NCBI GenBank assembly: GCA_005790265.1
Contig: SXVE01000133.1
Coordinates: 1 to 6,527 of the forward strand
DNA: 6,527 nucleotides
Reading direction: 5' to 3'
Source: Acidobacteriota bacterium
GTDB lineage: Bacteria > Acidobacteriota > Blastocatellia > Pyrinomonadales > Pyrinomonadaceae
Part shown: positions 1 through 6,527 of the stretch, piece after piece
How positions within the stretch are numbered: position 1 is the stretch's first letter
Layout of the letters: each line of letters begins with the position of its first letter
The notes under the pieces: generated by a model
What the model was told of the DNA's origin: nothing
Databases searched by the model: none
What the model saw: the letters and a program-made list of their open reading frames with translations, nothing else
Made by a program: the position numbers and the translations under genes

Positions 1-1140
1 AACTTGCACGAAGCGGGCGTTGATATTGTTCTCGTGACAACACTCGTTAACGGCGTCAACAATGACCAAGTTGGAACGATTGTTCGTTTCGCGCTCGAAA
101 ATCCCAAGAAAATTTCATTTGTATCATTTCAACCCGTTTCATTCACCGGACGCGATGAGCACATTACCGAACAGCGCCGTTTGCAGCAGCGTTATACGCT
201 TTCGCATTTAGCGCAGGACGTGCAGAAACAGGTTGGTATCACCGAGCCGACGCGCGATTGGTTCCCGCTTTCATTGATGGGCGCGTTTGCCGATTTCGCC
301 GATTTGGTTCACGGACCGGAAGCCGATTGGGGACAAGTTTCCTGCGGCTGCCACCCGAACTGCGGCGTCGGAACTGCCGTGATGATTAATAAAGAAACCA
401 AAGAAATGGCTCCGGTGCCGGAATTTCTGCATATTCCGAATCTCGTCGAAGATATGAAACATATCACCGACACGGCGCGCGGCAAATGGTTTTCTAATTT
501 GATGATGGGCTTGGCGCTGCTCAAAAACTACAATCCGTACGGCGCGCCGGAAAGCTTAACGCTCGGCGGCATTTTCGCCAAATTCGACAAATCGTTTGGT
601 TTGTCGGGTAAAGATTACGGTAAGGTCGGCGGCGACCGCACAGTCGAAGACATCGAAAAACGACGTAAAGACCCGTGGAACTTCCTTTTCATCGCCGGAA
701 TGTGGTTCCAGGATTTATTCAACTACGATTTCCGCCGCACCGAAATGTGCATTATTCCCTACGGCACGCAGGAAGGCGAAATTTCGTTCTGCGCTTATAA
801 CACGGGCATCGGCTGGAGAAATATCATCGAGCATATGCACCAGAATGCGACCGTCGCGCAGTGGTATAAAGAACACGGACGCCACGAAGTTTTCGCGCGC
901 GGCAAGGAAGTCGAACTCGGCGACCCGACGCACAACTTGATCCTTAACGAAGTTGACCTTTCCCGTCCGAACAAACCGGATATGGAAGGACCGAAAACGG
1001 CGGCTGAAGAAATGCAGATGATGCGCAAACTTTATCAGCAAATGGTGATGGAGAAAAACCAGATCAAAGGCGAAAACCTCGTCCAGATCGGCGGCATCAA
1101 ACGCGAGAAAAAAGATAAATCTGAAGGCGCAAAGGCGTAG
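1..1140 (+). CDS. Radical SAM protein, C-terminal part (5' end outside window); MJ0619 / tetraether lipid synthase-like
   Basis: The frame is open from base 1 to the TAG at 1138-1140, giving about 379 residues. The true start lies upstream, and a TTG at 4-6 is only an internal Leu codon. The CxxxCxxC motif for the SAM-binding 4Fe-4S cluster is not in the window, so the assignment rests on the C-terminal half. Counting codons from base 1, a C-G-C-H-P-N-C motif has cysteines at 115, 117 and 121. Two more cysteines, at 250 (RRTEMCIIPYG) and 264 (EISFCAYNTGIGW), lie in the conserved late block. This pattern resembles radical SAM proteins of the MJ0619/tetraether synthase (Tes) type, which carry additional metal centres beside the radical SAM cluster. 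In bacteria, relatives have been proposed to join fatty acyl tails into membrane-spanning lipids, so a lipid C-C coupling role is possible but inferred. The last ~40 residues form a charged, Met- and Lys-rich tail. A strong terminator follows 20 bases after the stop. I am fairly sure of the superfamily, less of the substrate. Confidence 0.8.
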   Translation, partial: NLHEAGVDIVLVTTLVNGVNNDQVGTIVRFALENPKKISFVSFQPVSFTGRDEHITEQRRLQQRYTLSHLAQDVQKQVGITEPTRDWFPLSLMGAFADFADLVHGPEADWGQVSCGCHPNCGVGTAVMINKETKEMAPVPEFLHIPNLVEDMKHITDTARGKWFSNLMMGLALLKNYNPYGAPESLTLGGIFAKFDKSFGLSGKDYGKVGGDRTVEDIEKRRKDPWNFLFIAGMWFQDLFNYDFRRTEMCIIPYGTQEGEISFCAYNTGIGWRNIIEHMHQNATVAQWYKEHGRHEVFARGKEVELGDPTHNLILNEVDLSRPNKPDMEGPKTAAEEMQMMRKLYQQMVMEKNQIKGENLVQIGGIKREKKDKSEGAKA

Positions 1141-1160
1141 GCAACATCTTTAAATTCAAT

Positions 1161-1206
1161 AAAAAGAGCCGCTCTGAATTAATTCGGAACGGCTCTTTTT
1201 GTTTTT
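1161..1206 (+). terminator. Intrinsic terminator after the radical SAM gene, probably bidirectional
   Basis: A perfect 11-bp stem pairs 1161-1171 (AAAAAGAGCCG) with 1190-1200 (CGGCTCTTTTT). After a C/A mismatch (1172/1189) pairing continues inward through the palindrome GAATTAATTC at 1176-1185. The right arm runs into TTTTTGTTTTT, a U-rich tail on the + transcript. The A-rich left arm gives a matching T-run on the other strand, so it could stop transcription both ways. It isolates the upstream gene from the secreted-protein genes downstream. Confidence 0.93.
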
Positions 1207-1308
1207 CCATTTTTCCAGACAACGTTCGGGCGCGGCGAATCTTTGAGCGCAGTGAAGTTTTACAATCGCGCGCTTTTATTTTCGACGGTTTGTTTCCCCG
1301 CAAGCATT

Positions 1309-1337
1309 TTGTTTACGTTCAAGCAACTTTATGTTAT
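1309..1337 (+). promoter_or_regulatory. Weak candidate promoter for the TIMP-like gene
   Basis: TTGTTT (1309-1314) and TGTTAT (1332-1337) are separated by 17 bases and resemble sigma-70 type -35 and -10 boxes with three and four matches to consensus. A second possibility is TTGATT at 1356-1361 with an AT-rich stretch near 1379-1385. A promoter is expected here because a terminator lies just upstream and a new gene starts at 1408, but neither candidate is strong. I see nothing else clear in the spacer between 1207 and 1390. Confidence 0.25.
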
Positions 1338-1391
1338 CGTCTCTCACCAAAAGCATTGATTTTCTCGCAGTCTCGATTCTTAAAACGATAA

Positions 1392-1407
1392 ATTAACAGG
1401 AGTTAAT
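1392..1407 (+). promoter_or_regulatory. Ribosome binding site inside a small inverted repeat
   Basis: AGGAG at 1398-1402 lies five bases before the ATG at 1408 and fixes that start. It is embedded in a perfect inverted repeat, ATTAAC (1392-1397), loop AGGA, GTTAAT (1402-1407), which abuts the start codon. In RNA the core AGGA would be displayed in the loop of a weak, A/U-rich 6-bp hairpin. The ribosome binding site is clear; a regulatory role for the repeat is only a possibility. Confidence 0.8.
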
Positions 1408-3006
1408 ATGTTTCCCAAAAAAATTCTCTGCGCCGCATTCTCCCTTTTCGCTTTTTTCTCTTTCGCCGAAACGCAAATTTTCGCCTGTTCGTGCGGCAGC
1501 AAGCCGACCGTTCTCGATGAGTTTGAAAGTTCGGAATTAGTTGTCGCCGCCAAACTCGTCTCGGTTGAAAAAATTCTCAAGGTTCCGGCGGAAAAAGCTC
1601 AAAAAGACGCTGACGGAAACGAAACCGAAGCTGATGAGGAGAACGATGACAATGAAACGGGAAAAGCCGAACATTATGTAAACGACGTAAAATCAAGCAC
1701 GATGCGCGTCGAGAAAGTTTACAAAGGAAACGTAAAAGTCGGCGATATATTAACTTTCGCGCAGGGCGGCGGCGCGGACTGCATCTGGACTTTTGACGAA
1801 GATTATATCGGCAGCGAATATCTTTTTTATCTGGGCAATCCTTCAAAAGTTCATCCTTTTTTTAGTGAGGAAGATACTATTGCGAACAAAGATGCCAAGC
1901 CGATGTATTACGCCGTAACTTGCGGACGGTCGCGCGGCTTAGCAGGCGCGAACGACGATTTGCTGTATCTGGATAATCTCGCGAACACGCGCGGACGAAC
2001 AAGACTTTCCGGTACATTGGAAAGTTGGTCAGACGAAGCACCGAGTTTTGCTAACGTCAAAATAAAAATTGTCGGCAAGAAAAAAACTTACGAAACGAAA
2101 ACCGACGCCGACGGCGTTTACGAGATTTACGATTTGCCCGCCGGTGAATACTCGGTTGAACCGCAAACGCCTAACGGTTGGAAATTGGAAGATTATATGC
2201 TGCGTCGTCAGATGGAAGGTTATTCCGAAAACCCTACAGTTATCGGGCGTAAATCGAAATATCAAGTTTCCGTCATCATCAGGGAGAAAAAGCACGCGGC
2301 GCTTGATTTGCTGTATGAAATTGACAACGCCGTTCGCGGCAAAATTCTTTCGCCCGCCGGAAAACCGATGAAAAACGTGTGCGTCGCGGCGGTTGCGAGC
2401 GATTCGGATGAAGGCGATTATCGCGGGCGAACCGAATGCACCGATGAAAAAGGCGAGTTTAAACTCGAATCACTGTCAGCGGGCAATTATATTTTAGTCG
2501 TCAACAACGACGGCAAAATTGACGGCGACGAACCGTTCGGAACGTTGTTTTATCCGGGCGTCGCCGAACGCAAAAGCGCGGGCGTCGTTGCCGTCGAAGC
2601 CGGAAAATTCGTTAATAACATCAATATTCAAATTCCGCACACGGTCGAGTTGATCGAAGTCAAAGGACGATTAATTTACTCGGACGGCAAGCCGGTCGTT
2701 GAGAAATACGTTAAATTTAAGGTTTCCGACGAATCAATTTACAAAGAAGACAGCGTCAAAAGCGACGACAGCGGGCGTTTTTCCATCAACATTCCGAAAG
2801 GCGCGAAAGGAATCTTGTTCGCCGAAGACTATGTTTACGAAAGCAAGTTCGACGAATGCGCCAACAAAGCGGAAATTCTCAAACGCGTCGGCGCGGAATC
2901 GAAAGATATAAAAACCAACGAAATCGAAATTGACGCGGACAAAAACCTCGCAGATGTAAAATTAATCTTTCCGTTTCCGCACTGCGCGAAAACGAGAGAG
3001 CAGTAA
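1408..3006 (+). CDS. Secreted protein: N-terminal TIMP-like (NTR-fold) domain plus three carboxypeptidase-regulatory-like beta-sandwich modules
   Basis: This is a complete 532-residue gene with a good ribosome binding site. Residues 1-26 are an export signal: two Lys, then a hydrophobic core rich in Phe, Ala and Leu. Cleavage after A20 (SFA) or after A26 (IFA) is possible; the latter leaves C27-S28-C29 as the mature N-terminus, as in animal TIMPs. Residues 27 to about 185 follow the TIMP order: CSC, a strand (ELVVAAKLVSVEK), a loop, a strand ending in EKVYKG, then C125 and C172 where TIMP partners of Cys1 and Cys3 lie. The loop (about 59-93) is a long acidic, low-complexity insertion. Three modules follow at about 198-262, 308-405 and 414-500, each with the signature G-x-(L/I), then D-x-x-G-x-(Y/F) and often L-x-A-G-x-Y, typical of CarboxypepD_reg/Cna-B folds. 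There is no C-terminal anchor. It probably shares a transcript with the next gene. The substrate or binding partner is unknown. The C-terminal modules are well supported; the TIMP-like call is a recognition by eye of the motif order. Confidence 0.85.
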   Translation: MFPKKILCAAFSLFAFFSFAETQIFACSCGSKPTVLDEFESSELVVAAKLVSVEKILKVPAEKAQKDADGNETEADEENDDNETGKAEHYVNDVKSSTMRVEKVYKGNVKVGDILTFAQGGGADCIWTFDEDYIGSEYLFYLGNPSKVHPFFSEEDTIANKDAKPMYYAVTCGRSRGLAGANDDLLYLDNLANTRGRTRLSGTLESWSDEAPSFANVKIKIVGKKKTYETKTDADGVYEIYDLPAGEYSVEPQTPNGWKLEDYMLRRQMEGYSENPTVIGRKSKYQVSVIIREKKHAALDLLYEIDNAVRGKILSPAGKPMKNVCVAAVASDSDEGDYRGRTECTDEKGEFKLESLSAGNYILVVNNDGKIDGDEPFGTLFYPGVAERKSAGVVAVEAGKFVNNINIQIPHTVELIEVKGRLIYSDGKPVVEKYVKFKVSDESIYKEDSVKSDDSGRFSINIPKGAKGILFAEDYVYESKFDECANKAEILKRVGAESKDIKTNEIEIDADKNLADVKLIFPFPHCAKTREQ

Positions 3007-3028
3007 AAACACAAAATTTCTTTAATTT

Positions 3029-6000
3029 ATGAAACGGTTATTCAGCCTCGCCAGCCTCGTCTGTTTCGTCTTCGTTTCGGCAGCGTTCGCCTTTCAAACG
3101 AACGCGCCGACTCAAACCAACATTTTGACGGACTTGCTAAATCTGCCCGCGCCGCCGCAAGTTCGTCCGGCAGAAAGTGAAAACATTGAAAAACCGGCTC
3201 GCCCGCCAGAATTTTATGACGACAAAAACGCTCCGCCGGACGACGCGCCGATTGAAGATGTACTCGATTATTGGAAACGCAAACCGCAAGAACATGACTA
3301 CGGAACCGGCGAGTCACCGAAAATCTCCGCGAAAAACATTGAAAGAATACTTGAGAAATTGGAGAAAGAACCGGAGAATCTTGACGATTTTTTGAGCATT
3401 CTGCCGGACGATCCGGCGATTGCCGAAAAGGTGAAAAAGATTTTCGATGTTTCGCAAAACGGCGAAGATGTTGATGACAACTGGCGGAAGAAAGTTAAAG
3501 AATGGCTGAAATTAAACAGCGAATTTTATCTTGATGAACTCGTCAGCGAAGCCGGACAGGTTAAGGATCATTTAAAGTACGGTTCAATTGAAAAAGACGA
3601 ATCGTTAACTGCCCTCGCAAAACTCAATTGGAAAGCTGCTGAACCGATTTTGCAAAGACTGGAAAACGACAAGGTGAATGTCCGCGCCGCGGCTCTGGCA
3701 AAATCGCTGTTTTACAAACACGCGATTGCTGCCGGAGACGATTCGGCGATTGAAAAATACCGCGACGAACTAAAAGAAATCGTGACTGATCGCAACCGCA
3801 TTGCCCGCGTGCGCGATGCGGCAGCAGAAGTTTTGTTTGAAACTGAATGGAGCGGTCAGGAAGATTTTTATTTCTCGCTGATGGAAGACGAAACTCTGCT
3901 GCTTCCGGAGGATAACAATCAAATATTCTCACCGCTGACCACGCTGCCGTCAAAAAATCCCGACAAATGGATTCCGATTTTAACGAAATTGATCGGCAAT
4001 AAAAATCGCGCCGTTCACAATGCCGCCGTTCAAAGTTTGATGGAATTTGAAAAAAGAAAAGACGCGCTCGAACCGCTTCTGCCGTGGCTTTCCAATCCCG
4101 GTTGGGCGGATATTCAAATCAGTCCGGGCGGGCGCACGACACTAATGCAGATCGTTTCAAACTTTGATCTGCCCGAAAGCGTTCCCGGCTTGATTTGGAT
4201 CGTCGAAAATGAAGACGACGAAGCAAAATGGGCGGCGGGTTCACTAGCCAAATTTAAAGACGCGCGAGCCGCTCCAGCGCTTAAAGATGCTTTGAACAGA
4301 ATCAAAGATGAATCTGACCGCAAAAAAATCATCGAAGCTCTGATTGCCTGCAACGGTTTGACTGATGATGAGCAAATGTCGGCGCTCGAATTTTACGCGG
4401 AATTTATTCTCAAGCCGGAAAATGCCGAAGAAGTTCAAAAAAGCGATTATTTGAGAGAAACTTCTTTGCCCGTATCGGTTAGCGTCGGTAGATTTCTATC
4501 CGAACAAACCGCGCCGTCCGAAAATTTGATTATGCGTTTGATCGAGCGGCAGAAAATTTTGGAAAAGGAAAAACCGGCGGTGGCGAAAATTTTGTCGGGA
4601 ATAATGTCCGGCTGGCAAGGTCGTCTTGTTGACCTGGAAATGCTCGGTCGGATTGAGCGCGGCGAAGCGGATGTCGAAACGATTGTCGGCGCGTTGGCGC
4701 GGCGGGCGGAATTGCGGGAAAGAGTGACGAACGAGCTTTACCTTTTGCGCGGCAAAAGCGGTTTGGCGGGCGCGCTCGCGGCGTGCGTTTTGGAAGACGA
4801 GAACGATATTGTTTCCGCATTTCACAGTCAGAAGAAAGAAACGAGCGTTGGCACGCTGGCTTGCGCCAGACTTTTGCGAAAACCTTTGCCAATCGGCGAA
4901 GTCGGCGCGCTGCTCGATTCAAACGATAAGCTGCTCGCGCTCGCTGCCGAAAGATATTTGGAAGCGGAAGACAGTTTGGAAGCGAGAAATTTAGTTTTAG
5001 CCAGACACAAAGGCGAAGCGTTGATTTTAGGCGCGCGCGGCTCGTTTAATCCGGCGAAAACGAGTGCTTTTCCTGAAGTGCTCAATAAAATTTTTGCCAC
5101 CATTCATCCTTCGTATGCAAACAATCTTTACTTGGACGCAAGTTATGATGCGGAACTCGATAAATTTGAAAATAATCTGCGCGAAGAACTGAAAACAAAC
5201 AGCGAGCTTTTGGAAGTTTACGGCGTTTACTCGAATTATATTGTTCGCGTTTATAAAACCAGAGTTGTTTTGACGTGGATTGCCGACAAATCGCGCTTTT
5301 ACGAAGGCGTGCTGAAAAAGGAAGAGTTCGACAATCTGAAAAACTTTTTTGAAAAAAGCAAATTTGAAACCGAAGCACCGATTTTCGGCGGCTGTCACCA
5401 CAACTGCGACATATTTGAATACTTCAGAGTCAACAAAAACGGCGGGCGCAGATTTTTTGCCTACACGGATTTTATGCGTTTTATCGGCGTTCAAACGCTG
5501 TTTCAAAATCTGCGCGAATCCGATTCGATGAAGCTGCGTTATTATTTGCAGGACAAAATCAAGGGCTTAGAAGTTTTATCAACTGATAAAAGATTTCAGC
5601 CGCGCGCGATCTGGAAAAACGGCGACGATTTCCGCGTGCTGATTTCCGATGAAGAACGAAAAGCGCAAATCGAGGAAGAATTGCGGCAGGCAGACGAGAT
5701 TGACCGGAAAAACGAAGATTTGGATTACGAAGAAAAAGCGTCCAACGCGCGAAAGCGGCGCGCGCCGAGAGCTTTCGAGCATTACGAATGGCGCTCGTTT
5801 AAGGACGGCAAACTCGGTGCAAAAACGGATGAACCGCGCGAGATTCCTTTTCTGCGAAACAAACTTTCTTTTCCGCAAGCGGCAAACTTAAGCGCCAACG
5901 ATAATCCAGCGCAGGCTGTTTACGACAGTTACGAAATTCGCGCCGGAGAATACAGCACAGGCGGTTTGTGGAAAATAAATGCCGCCGAACAAATCGAGTT

Positions 6001-6527
6001 CAAAAAGGGTTTGTATGACAATCCGGTTGTCAGCGGAAACTGGGTTATCGCCGCTAAAGCCGAAGAAAGCTGGAGTCCACCGAACAGCGTCGTCCGCGTT
6101 AATCTGCAAACGGGCAGAGAATTGAAAATCAATCTGCCGCCCGCCGAAGAATTTTATCCGGTCGCGCTTGCTGCTGCGCACAATAAAGTTTTGCTGTACC
6201 GCGCCAAAGAAGCGTATTCGACGCTCAATCCGCCGGCGGCGGAATATTATCTGCTCGACGCAAAAACCGGCGCGGTTGAAAAAGTAAAAGGCGAATTTCA
6301 GCCGCTGATCATTCAGGAAATGCGCGGTTTGCAGCCGACCGGAAAGCTGAATGAGTTTTGGGCGACGGTTTACAATCACCGGAAAAATCAAACGGATGTC
6401 GGCGTTTACAATGCGAAAGATTTTACTTTCAAATCGCTTTTGACGCTGCCCGAAATTTTGCTCGACAGCACGGAAATCTGGGTTGACGAGAGCGAAGGAA
6501 AACTTTATTTCATTTACGCGGGCGAAT
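3029..6527 (+). CDS. Giant secreted protein with HEAT-like repeats and beta-propeller-like C-terminal repeats (3' end outside window)
   Basis: Reading from ATG 3029 gives 1166 residues with no stop before the window end. A stop at 3023-3025 in the same frame makes this the first possible start, and the signal peptide (MKRLFSLASLVCFVFVSAAFA, cleavage after A21) supports it. A Pro- and acid-rich linker follows to about residue 100. Helical pairs of HEAT type appear at about 190-440 (for example VNVRAAALAKSLFYK, RIARVRDAAAEVLFE and KWAAGSLAKFKDARAAPAL), with a second helical stretch at about 590-660. A globular part at about 730-830 contains G-G-C-H-H-N-C (787-793). Residues 872-925 are highly charged and helical. 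From about 960 on, beta-strand repeats with turns such as LQTGRE and DAKTGAVEK suggest propeller blades. The start lies 22 bases after the preceding stop with no terminator between, so co-transcription is likely, yet no Shine-Dalgarno sequence is visible. No catalytic motif is recognised; a scaffold or binding role outside the cytoplasm is inferred. The function is unknown. Confidence 0.85.
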   Translation, partial: MKRLFSLASLVCFVFVSAAFAFQTNAPTQTNILTDLLNLPAPPQVRPAESENIEKPARPPEFYDDKNAPPDDAPIEDVLDYWKRKPQEHDYGTGESPKISAKNIERILEKLEKEPENLDDFLSILPDDPAIAEKVKKIFDVSQNGEDVDDNWRKKVKEWLKLNSEFYLDELVSEAGQVKDHLKYGSIEKDESLTALAKLNWKAAEPILQRLENDKVNVRAAALAKSLFYKHAIAAGDDSAIEKYRDELKEIVTDRNRIARVRDAAAEVLFETEWSGQEDFYFSLMEDETLLLPEDNNQIFSPLTTLPSKNPDKWIPILTKLIGNKNRAVHNAAVQSLMEFEKRKDALEPLLPWLSNPGWADIQISPGGRTTLMQIVSNFDLPESVPGLIWIVENEDDEAKWAAGSLAKFKDARAAPALKDALNRIKDESDRKKIIEALIACNGLTDDEQMSALEFYAEFILKPENAEEVQKSDYLRETSLPVSVSVGRFLSEQTAPSENLIMRLIERQKILEKEKPAVAKILSGIMSGWQGRLVDLEMLGRIERGEADVETIVGALARRAELRERVTNELYLLRGKSGLAGALAACVLEDENDIVSAFHSQKKETSVGTLACARLLRKPLPIGEVGALLDSNDKLLALAAERYLEAEDSLEARNLVLARHKGEALILGARGSFNPAKTSAFPEVLNKIFATIHPSYANNLYLDASYDAELDKFENNLREELKTNSELLEVYGVYSNYIVRVYKTRVVLTWIADKSRFYEGVLKKEEFDNLKNFFEKSKFETEAPIFGGCHHNCDIFEYFRVNKNGGRRFFAYTDFMRFIGVQTLFQNLRESDSMKLRYYLQDKIKGLEVLSTDKRFQPRAIWKNGDDFRVLISDEERKAQIEEELRQADEIDRKNEDLDYEEKASNARKRRAPRAFEHYEWRSFKDGKLGAKTDEPREIPFLRNKLSFPQAANLSANDNPAQAVYDSYEIRAGEYSTGGLWKINAAEQIEFKKGLYDNPVVSGNWVIAAKAEESWSPPNSVVRVNLQTGRELKINLPPAEEFYPVALAAAHNKVLLYRAKEAYSTLNPPAAEYYLLDAKTGAVEKVKGEFQPLIIQEMRGLQPTGKLNEFWATVYNHRKNQTDVGVYNAKDFTFKSLLTLPEILLDSTEIWVDESEGKLYFIYAGE

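Noticed and set aside
4..6. TTG as a true start of the radical SAM gene
   Set aside because: The frame is open to base 1, no ribosome binding site can be seen, and the family requires an N-terminal SAM-cluster domain upstream; the gene is simply cut by the window edge.
1097..1303. Short minus-strand frame in the first intergenic region
   Set aside because: It reads through the terminator hairpin and into the end of the radical SAM gene; its composition is Lys/Arg-rich without protein features.
1141..1407. CRISPR, tRNA, small RNA or riboswitch in the spacer
   Set aside because: Apart from the terminator and the small repeat at the ribosome binding site there are no spaced direct repeats, cloverleaf arms or recognisable aptamer motifs.
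5393..5407. Heme c attachment site
   Set aside because: The motif is C-H-H-N-C, not C-x-x-C-H; the two cysteines are separated by three residues and no His follows the second.
5027..5506. Open frame of 159 codons on the minus strand
   Set aside because: It is antisense to the giant gene, with no ribosome binding site or domain evident; a shadow of codon use.
5888..6391. Open frame of 167 codons on the minus strand
   Set aside because: It lies wholly inside the giant + strand gene, whose frame is uninterrupted with sensible composition and protein-like repeats. The minus translation is Arg- and Phe-rich with no recognisable domain, as expected from antisense reading of this codon bias.

Overview
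The window holds three genes, all on the + strand, at roughly balanced GC content with uniform codon use. From the left they are: the C-terminal part of a radical SAM enzyme (cut by the left edge), a complete secreted protein of 532 residues, and the first 1166 residues of a very large secreted protein that is still open at the right edge. The mix of a tetraether-synthase-like radical SAM protein, a carboxypeptidase-regulatory-like secreted protein and a giant HEAT-repeat/beta-propeller-like secreted protein resembles Acidobacteriota, perhaps the Blastocatellia. This is inferred from gene style; no rRNA or marker gene is present to prove it.

Positions 1-1140 encode the radical SAM C-terminal half, with a C-x-C-H-P-N-C motif and two later cysteines typical of the MJ0619/tetraether lipid synthase group. 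A strong intrinsic terminator follows at 1161-1206 and closes that transcription unit. The rest of the 267-base spacer (1141-1407) carries at best a weak promoter. It ends in a Shine-Dalgarno sequence sitting in the loop of a perfect 6-bp inverted repeat directly before the next ATG.

Positions 1408-3006 encode an exported protein. Its N-terminal domain looks like the inhibitory domain of animal tissue inhibitors of metalloproteinases (TIMP, NTR fold). It has a C-S-C motif at a possible signal-peptide cleavage point, a TIMP-like order of strands, and two later cysteines at the places where TIMP disulfide partners lie. Three beta-sandwich modules of the carboxypeptidase-regulatory/Cna-B type follow. 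Only 22 bases downstream, with no terminator, position 3029 starts the giant protein: signal peptide, charged and proline-rich linker, alpha-helical HEAT-like repeats, a small module with a C-H-H-N-C motif, a charged helical stretch, and beta-propeller-like repeats up to the window end.

The last two genes probably form one transcription unit encoding two exported proteins built for protein contacts. The most interesting point is the bacterial TIMP-like domain with a possible Cys1 N-terminus. Whether it inhibits a protease, and whether it works with the giant partner, cannot be told from the sequence. The radical SAM gene is separated by the terminator and is probably functionally independent.
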